21,772 bases of DNA. Source: Peptococcaceae bacterium UBA7185. GTDB taxonomy: Bacteria; Bacillota; Peptococcia; Peptococcales; Peptococcaceae. Below, piece by piece: positions 1-7,845 of this stretch. Position numbers and translations under genes: made by a program. The stretch lies in NCBI GenBank assembly GCA_002491065.1, contig DKVF01000018.1, positions 1-21,772 on the forward strand, read 5' to 3'. Under the pieces are notes generated by a model that ran no database searches, was not told the origin of the DNA, and saw nothing but the letters and a program-made list of their open reading frames with translations. Numbering within the stretch: position 1 is the first letter of the stretch; every line of letters starts with the position of its first letter.

Positions 1-130
1 AAAAATATATTTTTAGTTAAAATTTTAATATTTTATATTTATATTGTCATATGTATTCTTTCTGATTTATAGAAATCTTCACAGAGATAAAATTGGCAGA
101 ATTTTTCCCTGAAAATTTCAGAAATTGGAC

Positions 131-159
131 TGGACATTTTCGGCAAAAACAGGTATACT
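131..159 (+). promoter_or_regulatory. SigA-type promoter of the phosphodiester glycosidase gene
   Basis: The -35 box TGGACA (131-136) and -10 box TATACT (154-159) are separated by 17 bp, about 50 bp upstream of the start codon. A perfect inverted repeat with 6-bp arms (109-121, CTGAAA-A-TTTCAG) lies 9 bp upstream of the -35 box and could be an operator. The rest of 1-130 is AT-rich and shows no gene. Confidence 0.65.
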
Positions 160-214
160 ATAAATGTAACTTTTTTGTTACTTTTTATATTTTGAATTAG
201 AAAGGGGGTTTTGC

Positions 215-1639
215 ATGCATCCTTCAAAAAGGAAAACTTTATTCATCAGTCTTTTTCTTTTATTGATGTTCTGTGTTTTCGAGCCGTCTTTTGCTGCAAC
301 CGACACACTCAATGTACAGGTTGATGGAAAAGCTGTGCAGTTTGAGGCCATTACCACTGGCAATTTGGTCTTCATCTCAGCTCGCGATATGGCAAACTTA
401 TTCCATGCAGATCTTGCATATGATGCCAGTGAAAAAGAAGTTACCTTAAAAACTTCAAAAGTCAATGCTGTTCTCAGAGTCGGATCCAGCAGTGTTACAC
501 TCAACCATAAAAAAGTAGCGTTGGATGCCTCCCCCATGATTGTGGATAATACCAGCTACATTCCATTAAAGGCCGCTAAAGAAATATGGGGCGCCAGCTA
601 TGGTTGGAACGAGCAAACATTATATATTCGTACCGATGGTAAGGAAGTACAAGTGCCCGCTGTTGAAAAAGTATTCGTAAAAGAACAAATCGTTTCTGTC
701 GGCGGAAAAAATACACCTGTTTCTTATATACTTGTTCCTAAATCATCTGGTCTACACGCAGATGTCATTTTAGCCCAAAACACTGTGGGACAGACTGAGT
801 CTCTGCGGAGTCTTGCACGTCGCTCATCGGCAAAGGCGGCAATCAACGGAAGCTATTTCCAAAGTTATGATAGCTCCAAATCGCAAGAGCCCTATGGGCT
901 TATCATAAAGAGTGGGAACTTGTTGCATGCAGAAAACACTGGCAGTGTCATTGCTTTTACCAGCAGCAACATCAAAATGGATATTGTGCGCAGTGTCATC
1001 ACGGCTTCCGTGGGCGGCACCCATTACAGCGTATCCCTATTCAATCACACGCCCAATGCAAACAGCAACACGGTAGTACTGTACAACAGTGCTTACGGCA
1101 ACAGTACCAATTGTGCGCTGGGGACTTCTGTCACTGTACAAAACGGAGAAATCGTATCAATCGTAAGTAAACAGCCCGTTAATATTCCCAGTAACGGTTA
1201 TGTACTGCTCTTTACCGGCGAAAAAGCCACCACGGCACAAAAATTTAAGAAAGGTACGAAAGTATCCTACAGTGTCAGCTATACAAACGGCGATAGTCAT
1301 ACGGTTGATTTTTCCGATGTAAAAACAGCAGTGGGCGCCGGTCCGTTATTGTTGAAAGACGGCAATAATATTGTGAATCCTGAACGGGAAGGTTTTAGTG
1401 ATTCCACAGGATTCTCTATGACTGTCACACGTAGCGCAATAGGTGTTACCGCTGATAGTGATATTTTACTGGTTGGCGATGTAAAATGCACATTAGAACA
1501 GTTGGCATCTATTATGTCTCAACTAGGTGCAAAACATGCTATTTGTATGGACAGCGGTTCTTCTTCCGGTCTGTATGTGCCTGGTGCAGCACTTTCTGCA
1601 CCGGCAAAAGATATTAGCAACGCGTTAATCTTTAAATAA
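215..1639 (+). CDS. Secreted phosphodiester glycosidase (NAGPA-like) with N-terminal copper-amine-oxidase-type domain
   Basis: This 474-residue exported protein starts at an ATG 6 nt after an AAAGGGGG ribosome binding site. Residues 1-27 form a signal peptide: positive KRK, a hydrophobic core, and likely cleavage after SFA. Residues about 30-140 look like a copper amine oxidase N-terminal-like domain, a repeated-strand fold common in secreted Firmicutes proteins; it is not an oxidase. The rest matches the phosphodiester glycosidase family, whose best known member is the mammalian mannose-6-phosphate uncovering enzyme. Visible motifs are NGSYF (211-215), PYGLI (226-230), VGAGPLLL, a TRSAIGV segment and a C-terminal MDSGSSSG (445-452), where many relatives have DGGGSS. 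The family hydrolyses sugar-phosphodiester bonds; the bacterial substrate is unknown, and an envelope polysaccharide or teichoic-acid-like polymer is only inference. The gene is monocistronic, between its own promoter and terminator. Confidence 0.85.
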   Translation: MHPSKRKTLFISLFLLLMFCVFEPSFAATDTLNVQVDGKAVQFEAITTGNLVFISARDMANLFHADLAYDASEKEVTLKTSKVNAVLRVGSSSVTLNHKKVALDASPMIVDNTSYIPLKAAKEIWGASYGWNEQTLYIRTDGKEVQVPAVEKVFVKEQIVSVGGKNTPVSYILVPKSSGLHADVILAQNTVGQTESLRSLARRSSAKAAINGSYFQSYDSSKSQEPYGLIIKSGNLLHAENTGSVIAFTSSNIKMDIVRSVITASVGGTHYSVSLFNHTPNANSNTVVLYNSAYGNSTNCALGTSVTVQNGEIVSIVSKQPVNIPSNGYVLLFTGEKATTAQKFKKGTKVSYSVSYTNGDSHTVDFSDVKTAVGAGPLLLKDGNNIVNPEREGFSDSTGFSMTVTRSAIGVTADSDILLVGDVKCTLEQLASIMSQLGAKHAICMDSGSSSGLYVPGAALSAPAKDISNALIFK

Positions 1640-1652
1640 ACCAAACTGACAC

Positions 1653-1688
1653 AAAAGACCATGAAAGAATCCTCTCTCATGGTCTTTT
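1653..1688. terminator. Bidirectional intrinsic terminator
   Basis: A 12-bp perfect stem, AAAAGACCATGA pairing with TCATGGTCTTTT, has a 12-nt loop and T-rich runs on both strands. It lies between convergent genes, 13 bp after the stop of the glycosidase and 31 bp from the stop of the minus-strand TM1266-like gene, so it probably ends both transcripts. Confidence 0.85.
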
Positions 1689-1719
1689 CTATTTCATAAT
1701 TATACTTTTGTAAAAATTC

Positions 1720-1971
1720 CTATTCAAGCTCCATAGCTTGTACTTTCACCAAATCTAATCCAGACAAAGCATCCTGCAGAGCCTGAATTTTATCTGCTTC
1801 ACCAACTACTTGCAGCAAGATACGGCCGTTTTCATTTTTTTCACTATGGTGCAAATCATGTAAACCCAAACGGAAGTGAATCATCTCTCCATATTTTGTC
1901 AGGATCTCCTGTACTGTAGGAGCCGCAGAACTCCGTTTATCAATACTAATTGCCATAATCACATCTTTCAT
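1720..1971 (-). CDS. TM1266-like ACT-fold protein (putative iron-only hydrogenase system regulator family)
   Basis: This 83-residue protein has the size and pattern of the TM1266 family: an N-terminal strand (VIMAISIDKR), a helix (VQEILTKYGEMI), the family-like sequence RLGLHD, then a strand containing GRILLQVVGE and a second helix (KIQALQDALSGL) ending in a strand. Together these make a ferredoxin/ACT-like or NikR C-terminal-like fold. Members often sit beside the FeFe-hydrogenase maturation genes hydE, hydF and hydG and are annotated as putative regulators; no DNA-binding domain is present. None of those genes is in this window. The start is the ATG at 1969-1971, with an AAGGAGAG ribosome binding site about 7 nt upstream. 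It is transcribed alone from its own promoter and ends at a terminator shared with the convergent gene. The family assignment is fairly secure; the function is not established. Confidence 0.75.
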   Translation of the reverse strand: MKDVIMAISIDKRSSAAPTVQEILTKYGEMIHFRLGLHDLHHSEKNENGRILLQVVGEADKIQALQDALSGLDLVKVQAMELE

Positions 1972-2027
1972 AATACAACTCTCCTTTTCCTTTATTACAT
2001 TATTTCTAGTATATCCGCTTCCATATT

Positions 2028-2056
2028 ATTCTATACCCGCAGTCATTATTTTTCAA
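2028..2056 (-). promoter_or_regulatory. Promoter of the TM1266-like gene
   Basis: On the minus strand, -35 TTGAAA (2051-2056) and -10 TAGAAT (2028-2033) are 17 bp apart, giving a leader of about 50 nt before the start codon. Confidence 0.6.
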
Positions 2057-2112
2057 TCATTTATTTTTTCCTTAAAAATAAAACGATTACTTTCATTTTG
2101 CATTTTACACAC

Positions 2113-2159
2113 AAAGGTCGGCATTATGTAAAATTATTTCTCACATCATGCCGACCTTT
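2113..2159 (-). terminator. Intrinsic terminator of the hybrid histidine kinase gene
   Basis: A 12-bp perfect stem (AAAGGTCGGCAT with ATGCCGACCTTT) is extended inward, after one mismatch, by ATGT/ACAT. It begins 21 bp past the kinase stop codon. The U-tract on the minus strand is short and interrupted (TTTGTGTGT), so termination may be incomplete. Confidence 0.65.
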
Positions 2160-2180
2160 TATCTCAGAGTACGCAACTAT

Positions 2181-4721
2181 TTATTTTATATATTTCTTCA
2201 AGAGACGAGCCACCAGAGTGACATCAATGGGTTTTGCCACATGGGCATCCATCCCATGGGTCAGGCACCTCTGTACATCCTCTGCGAAAGCATCTGCTGT
2301 CATGGCAATGATTGGTATATCTGCATCGGCACGTTTTAAAGCCCGAATGGCATCTGCTGCTTCATAGCCCGTCATGACCGGCATACGGATATCCATTAAA
2401 ATCGCCGCATAATATCCAATGGGAGACTGTTCAAATTTTTCAACACAAATCTTCCCATTTTCTGCCCATTCCAAATCTAAGCCCAGCTCTGACAACAGTT
2501 CATTGGCAATTTCCCAGTTCAAATCGTTATCTTCCGCCACAAGCACTTTTGTATTTGTAAATTTGTCTTCCTCTAAATTTTGCCCGCTGTCTTCTGGCGT
2601 TCCGTCAAAAAATGACTTCAAACCATGATATAAGGTTGATTTAAACAACGGTTTGGCGATAAATCCGCTGATTCCCGCCTCTCGGGCTTCCGCCTCGATC
2701 TCATTCCAATCATAAGCGGATATCAGCAAAATTGGAATAGCGTCCCCTAAACGTTTGCGAAGTTCACGAGCAGTAGCAATCCCATCCATGTCAGGCATAT
2801 TCCAGTCTAACAAAATAATTTGATAATCATCATGTTTTTCATGATGCTCTTCGACAACGCGAATTGCCGTAAGACCATCCAAAACCCAATCTGCACGAAC
2901 CCCGATTTCTTTTAGAGAATTTGCTGCAGTTTCACAAAGCTGTTCATCATCATCAACCACCAGCATTTTCCATTCCGGTAGAATCATTTCATTCTCTTCT
3001 ACCAGAGCTTTTTCCAAATCCAACGTTACATAGAATGTGCTGCCTTGCTCCAACTGGCTCTCCACTTTAATGGTACCACCCATTGCATCCACAATATATT
3101 TGGTAATCGTCATACCCAAACCTGTACCCTGAATCTTCTTCACACGGGCATTATCCTCCCGCACAAAGGATTCAAAGATTCTCTTCTGGAATTCCTCAGA
3201 CATTCCGATTCCGTTATCTTTTACATCGAAATGTACACGTACAAAATCTTCTCCCTTCGGTGAAATCTCCTCATACAAGGATACATGAATTTGACCGCCA
3301 TCCGGCGTAAATTTAAGCGCATTAGATAAAAGATTCAGCAAAACCTGGTTTAACCGCACGCTGTCACAATATACATTCTCCACTTCCACATCGTGGATAA
3401 AGATGTCAAACTGTTGATTTTTCGTCTTTACCTGAGGCTGAATGATGCTTACAATGCTCTCCATAACTTCACGCAGAGAGACGCGATCTACACTCAAAGT
3501 CAGTTTTCCGCTTTCAATTTTAGACATATCCAACACATCATTGATTAAACCCAATAAATGCTTGCTGGATAGGGCAATTTTTTTCAAACTATTCTGCACT
3601 TGCTGTCGATTATCTATGTTGGCCAGCGCAATGGCAGTCATTCCTACAATAGCGTTCATCGGTGTACGAATATCATGGCTCATATTAGATAAAAATTCAC
3701 TTTTGGCAATATTTGCTTGAACGGCCGCTTCTCTTGCTTGCGCCAATTCTTTAATTTGCCGCCGCGTTAAGCGATAATACCAGCTAAACACCAGTAATAA
3801 GATTGCAAGAACCAAACTGCAACTTCCTAATACACTGTACATCCAATCCCAACCGAATTGCTTTATAGTCTCATCCAAAGCGCCATAAGGCAATACTGTG
3901 ACTAAATACCATTCTGTATAGCTCAAAGGCGTACAGTACAAATGTCTGCGCTCATCCCCCATCTGCAGCACAGCAGTATAGTCCTCGCGTTGCGCCATCG
4001 CCGCCTGCAGTTCCGCTATATATTTTTCGGCATTTTTTCCGTCAAGTTCATCAAATACCTCTTTTATACGCACAAAATAACTGTTCCGATAGGCATCTGC
4101 ACTGCGAATCACATAGCTACCATCTTTCCGAATAATATGAGAGTATACCAATGTTTCATCCTCATCCAAAGACAGCATCTCACTGATATAAGAAGCAGGT
4201 AATCCTGCAATCAAAGCCATTGATTTATTTCCGTCAGACATAGGGTAAGCGGCCGGAACACCCAACATGACTACTTTTTCATCGGAACTATTCATCCCTA
4301 CAGCTACTTTATGTTTACCTTCAACAATAGAATTGAAAAAGGGCTCCGGATCCACCAGTTCTACTGGATCACCGTAAATCATTTCAAATTTGCCATTCTT
4401 GTCGTAGAAAGCCAAAAAATCAAAGTCCCGTACCTTACCTCCGTCAACCAATTTTTCCAGAAGCTCTGTTCCATAAACACTGTCCTTCTCTGAATTGGTT
4501 TTCACTATAGTTTCTACCTGATCCAGCCGCAATTCAATGAGTGTTTCAAAATGCCGCGAAATCTGCTCACTCATCCCCGACATATAAATCGTGCCAACTT
4601 CCGTAATTTCATCTGCAGTCTTGTGATTTAAGGAAATCGCTAAAAAGGAAAATACGCCAATGCAGAATACAAGTGCAGCAACCATTGACCCTATTAACAT
4701 TTTTGTCGTATTATTTTTCAT
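2181..4721 (-). CDS. Hybrid sensor histidine kinase with extracytoplasmic Cache-like sensor and two receiver domains
   Basis: The protein is 846 residues from the ATG at 4719-4721. An in-frame ATG at 4779-4781 would add 20 polar residues before the first membrane helix, but it has no ribosome binding site; the chosen start has purine-rich AAGG sequence upstream, though spacing is imperfect. Order of parts: TM helix about 8-30; a roughly 265-residue extracytoplasmic region with double-Cache character; TM helix about 296-314; HisKA with phospho-acceptor His349 in MSHDIRTP; HATPase with N box NLLSNALKF, G1 DNGIGM and G2 GTGLGM; REC1 with phospho-Asp639 in LLDWNMPD and Lys690; REC2 with phospho-Asp777 in LMDIRMP and Lys830. 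No PAS, HPt or DNA-binding output domain is present. It senses an unknown external ligand and signals by phosphorelay, but no partner regulator is adjacent. The gene is monocistronic. Confidence 0.88.
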   Translation of the reverse strand: MKNNTTKMLIGSMVAALVFCIGVFSFLAISLNHKTADEITEVGTIYMSGMSEQISRHFETLIELRLDQVETIVKTNSEKDSVYGTELLEKLVDGGKVRDFDFLAFYDKNGKFEMIYGDPVELVDPEPFFNSIVEGKHKVAVGMNSSDEKVVMLGVPAAYPMSDGNKSMALIAGLPASYISEMLSLDEDETLVYSHIIRKDGSYVIRSADAYRNSYFVRIKEVFDELDGKNAEKYIAELQAAMAQREDYTAVLQMGDERRHLYCTPLSYTEWYLVTVLPYGALDETIKQFGWDWMYSVLGSCSLVLAILLLVFSWYYRLTRRQIKELAQAREAAVQANIAKSEFLSNMSHDIRTPMNAIVGMTAIALANIDNRQQVQNSLKKIALSSKHLLGLINDVLDMSKIESGKLTLSVDRVSLREVMESIVSIIQPQVKTKNQQFDIFIHDVEVENVYCDSVRLNQVLLNLLSNALKFTPDGGQIHVSLYEEISPKGEDFVRVHFDVKDNGIGMSEEFQKRIFESFVREDNARVKKIQGTGLGMTITKYIVDAMGGTIKVESQLEQGSTFYVTLDLEKALVEENEMILPEWKMLVVDDDEQLCETAANSLKEIGVRADWVLDGLTAIRVVEEHHEKHDDYQIILLDWNMPDMDGIATARELRKRLGDAIPILLISAYDWNEIEAEAREAGISGFIAKPLFKSTLYHGLKSFFDGTPEDSGQNLEEDKFTNTKVLVAEDNDLNWEIANELLSELGLDLEWAENGKICVEKFEQSPIGYYAAILMDIRMPVMTGYEAADAIRALKRADADIPIIAMTADAFAEDVQRCLTHGMDAHVAKPIDVTLVARLLKKYIK

Positions 4722-4824
4722 AACCCTTACAGTTTCCTTCTTTATATTACTTGTATGCCCATATTTACGTATTTGTCGCATTTGAAGTATTTTGGGTACA
4801 TTACTACTATAATTATCCTAGGCT

Positions 4825-4853
4825 ATTATAACCGAATTCCCTACACTTTACAA
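4825..4853 (-). promoter_or_regulatory. Promoter of the hybrid histidine kinase gene
   Basis: Minus-strand -35 TTGTAA (4848-4853), a 17-bp spacer and a consensus -10 TATAAT (4825-4830). The predicted leader is about 95 nt to the ATG at 4721. Confidence 0.7.
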
Positions 4854-4926
4854 GAGATTATTATGAATCTTCCTGCAACGTTAACGTCCCGCTCTTACAT
4901 CTCTGCCCATGATGCAGAAAATTGGC

Positions 4927-4967
4927 AAAAAAAATGCTCTGCTAAAAAAATTAGCAAAGCATTTTTT
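4927..4967 (-). terminator. Intrinsic terminator of the uvrB-uvrA operon
   Basis: The stem pairs TGCT-TGCTAA with TTAGCA-AGCA around one internal mismatch. It is flanked by A8 (4927-4934) and T6 (4962-4967), so the minus-strand RNA ends in a strong U-tract. It begins 8 bp past the uvrA stop and could also work on the plus strand. Confidence 0.85.
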
Positions 4968-4974
4968 CATGTCT

Positions 4975-7845
4975 TTATAGCTCCGGCTCAGGTCCGTTAA
5001 TCTGACGATCCATAAATTTTTTCAAAAACTGACCAGTATAGGATTTCTTCACTTTGATAATTTCTTCCGGCGTGCCGGCAGCCACCACACGTCCGCCGCC
5101 TTTTCCCCCTTCAGGCCCCAAATCAATAATATAGTCGGCAGATTTGATTACATCCATGTTATGCTCAATCACCAGTACGCTGTCCCCGCCCGTAACCAGA
5201 CGGTTCAGCACTTCCAGCAGCTTGTGAATATCCGCAATGTGCAGCCCTGTTGTCGGTTCATCTAAAATATACAATGCTTTTCCGGTACTTTTGCGGGATA
5301 GTTCTGTAGCAAGTTTTACCCTCTGCGCTTCCCCGCCGGAAAGTGTAGTAGCCGGTTGCCCTAATTTTACATAACCTAACCCCACATCCTGCAGCGTCTT
5401 TAATTTGCGATGAATTTTCGGTAGATTTTCAAAAAACTCTACTGCTTGATTGACTGTCATTTCCAGCACATCGGCAATATTCTTTCCTTTATAGTGCACA
5501 TCCAGCGTTTCTCTATTATACCGTTTTCCTTTACATACTTCACAGGGAACATACACATCAGACAGAAAATGCATTTCAATTTTTATAATTCCATCGCCAC
5601 TGCAAGCCTCACAGCGACCGCCCTTTATATTGAAGCTGAATCTGCCGGCCTTATAACCACGCATCTTCGCTTCCTGAGTTTGCGCAAACAGCTCACGAAT
5701 GGCATCAAATACACCGGTATAGGTGGCGGGATTTGACCGCGGTGTACGGCCGATGGGCGACTGGTCTATATTAATCACCTTATCAATATGTTCCAAACCC
5801 TGTATCCCTTTATGTTTGCCAGGATGCATTTTCGCGTTCTTATACAGACTACGCGTCAGCGATTTATAGAGAATCTCGTTAATCAACGAACTTTTTCCCG
5901 AACCGGATACTCCTGTCACACAAGTAAAAACGCCCAGCGGAATTTTCACATCAATATTTTTCAGATTATTTTCCGACGCGCCCTCGATTACCAGCCAACG
6001 ATCCTCCTGCGGTTGACGGCGCAAAGGTGGAATAGGAATTTGTCGTCTTCCCGATAAATACTGCCCTGTGATAGAATTGGGATTGGCCTTAATCTCGTCC
6101 AGCGTACCGACAGCTACGACCTCGCCACCCTCTACACCAGCACCGGGCCCAATATCCACAATATAGTCGGCAGCATACATGGTGTCTTCATCGTGCTCCA
6201 CCACAATCAAGGTGTTGCCCAAATTGCGCAAATGCTCCAAGGATTCAATGAGCCGCGCATTGTCCCGTTGATGCAGCCCAATACTGGGTTCATCCAATAC
6301 ATAAAGGACACCCACCAAACCTGAACCAATCTGTGTCGCCAACCGGATGCGCTGCGCTTCGCCCCCCGACAAGGTACCGGCAGCACGGCTCAATGTCAAA
6401 TAATCCAATCCTACATTCACCAAAAAATTCAACCGCGCTTTGATTTCCTTGAGAATCTGATGCCCAATCAGCTGCTGCCGTTCTGTCAGCTGAAGCGTTT
6501 CAAAAAAATCAGCAGCCTCCAGAATAGTCATATCCGTTACTTGCGCAATGTTATAATTATTTATCTTTACAGCCAAAACTTCCGGCTTCAACCGCTTTCC
6601 TTTACAAACAGGACATTGATTTTCTGTCATATAGCCCTCTATTTCTTCCCGCGCATAATCTGAACTTGTCTCGCGATAACGCCGCGTCAAATTAGGAATA
6701 ATCCCCTCATAGAAACTGGTATGCGACTTTTCCTCATTAAATAGATTCACATAATGAAAGGTTACTCTTGTATCGCCTGCACCATAAAGAATAATCTGCC
6801 TGTGTTCATCTGGCAAGGTGTTCCACGGGCAATCCAAATCAATATTCATTTTTTCTGCGATGGCTTCCAGCATTTGAATATAATAGGTACTGATGCCGCC
6901 TTTGCTCCACGGTGCCAAAGCGCCCTGCCGTATTGACAGCGTATCATCAGGAATTACCAGGGCCGGGTCAATCTCCATCTTACTGCCTAAGCCGTCGCAA
7001 GCGGGACAAGCGCCATAGGGATTGTTAAACGAAAACATCCGTGGATTGATTTCTCCGATGCTGATCCCGCAATCTACGCAGGCAAAGTTGGAACTTAAAG
7101 TCAGCATCTCCTGCTCCATGACATCAATCATGACAATTCCATCTGCCAGCTTCAGCGCAGTTTCTAAAGAATCGGACAGTCTCCCTTCCACCCCTTCTTT
7201 AATTATAATGCGGTCTACAACCACCTCAATATCATGTTTTTTCGTCTTTGTCAGCTTGATGTCTTCTTCAAGTTCCCGCATCTCGCCATCTACACGCACC
7301 CGCACATAACCGCTTTTTTTCAGTTGCTCAAAGGTTTTCTGAAACTCACCTTTTTTGCCCCGAGCAATGGGAGCCAGCACTTGAATCTTCGTGCGTTCTG
7401 GATAGACCATCAGCTGGTCTACCATCTGCTCTACTGTTTGCTGACTAATAGGCTTTCCGCATTTGGGACAATGCGGGACACCTACCCTTGCAAAAAGTAA
7501 ACGCAGGTAATCGTAGATTTCTGTAACAGTTCCCACTGTAGAACGGGGATTGCGGCTGGTCGTCTTCTGGTCAATAGACACCGCCGGAGAAAGTCCTTCA
7601 ATATAGTCTACATCGGGCTTATCCATTTGCCCTAAAAATTGCCGCGCATAAGAGGACAAGGATTCCATGTAACGCCGCTGCCCTTCGGCATAAATAGTAT
7701 CAAAGGCTAAAGAGGATTTTCCCGAACCGCTCAATCCTGTCATCACGATAAATTTATCACGGGGCAGCTCAATATCAATATTTTTTAGATTGTGTACCCG
7801 CGCACCTTGGATTTTAATGATGTTTTTTGGTGTTATGTTTGTCAT
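4975..7845 (-). CDS. uvrA: UvrABC excinuclease subunit A
   Basis: This 956-residue protein has normal UvrA length. UvrA is the DNA-damage-sensing ABC ATPase of nucleotide excision repair; it forms a dimer that loads UvrB at lesions. Two ATPase modules are visible: Walker A GLSGSGKSS at residues 37-45 with its signature LSGGEAQRIRLA, and Walker A GVSGSGKSS in the second half with LSGGEAQRVKLA. Zinc-binding cysteine pairs occur in CPKCGK, CVDCG, CPACDGLG, CEACSGDG and CEVCKGKR. The UvrA hallmark QSPIGRTPRSNPATYTG is intact. The ATG overlaps the uvrB stop by 4 bp (ATGA) and the ribosome binding site AAGGAGA lies inside the end of uvrB, so translation is probably coupled. It is expected to share the SOS-controlled promoter upstream of uvrB. 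Confidence 0.98.
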   Translation of the reverse strand: MTNITPKNIIKIQGARVHNLKNIDIELPRDKFIVMTGLSGSGKSSLAFDTIYAEGQRRYMESLSSYARQFLGQMDKPDVDYIEGLSPAVSIDQKTTSRNPRSTVGTVTEIYDYLRLLFARVGVPHCPKCGKPISQQTVEQMVDQLMVYPERTKIQVLAPIARGKKGEFQKTFEQLKKSGYVRVRVDGEMRELEEDIKLTKTKKHDIEVVVDRIIIKEGVEGRLSDSLETALKLADGIVMIDVMEQEMLTLSSNFACVDCGISIGEINPRMFSFNNPYGACPACDGLGSKMEIDPALVIPDDTLSIRQGALAPWSKGGISTYYIQMLEAIAEKMNIDLDCPWNTLPDEHRQIILYGAGDTRVTFHYVNLFNEEKSHTSFYEGIIPNLTRRYRETSSDYAREEIEGYMTENQCPVCKGKRLKPEVLAVKINNYNIAQVTDMTILEAADFFETLQLTERQQLIGHQILKEIKARLNFLVNVGLDYLTLSRAAGTLSGGEAQRIRLATQIGSGLVGVLYVLDEPSIGLHQRDNARLIESLEHLRNLGNTLIVVEHDEDTMYAADYIVDIGPGAGVEGGEVVAVGTLDEIKANPNSITGQYLSGRRQIPIPPLRRQPQEDRWLVIEGASENNLKNIDVKIPLGVFTCVTGVSGSGKSSLINEILYKSLTRSLYKNAKMHPGKHKGIQGLEHIDKVINIDQSPIGRTPRSNPATYTGVFDAIRELFAQTQEAKMRGYKAGRFSFNIKGGRCEACSGDGIIKIEMHFLSDVYVPCEVCKGKRYNRETLDVHYKGKNIADVLEMTVNQAVEFFENLPKIHRKLKTLQDVGLGYVKLGQPATTLSGGEAQRVKLATELSRKSTGKALYILDEPTTGLHIADIHKLLEVLNRLVTGGDSVLVIEHNMDVIKSADYIIDLGPEGGKGGGRVVAAGTPEEIIKVKKSYTGQFLKKFMDRQINGPEPEL

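Noticed and set aside
39..227. 62-codon minus-strand frame at the left edge
   Set aside because: It runs through the promoter and start of the convincing plus-strand gene, is low complexity, and matches nothing recognisable.
1876..2367. 163-codon plus-strand frame across the TM1266-like gene, the intergenic region and the kinase 3' end
   Set aside because: It is antisense to two well-supported genes, crosses their promoter and terminator, and its composition is that of an AT-rich shadow frame.
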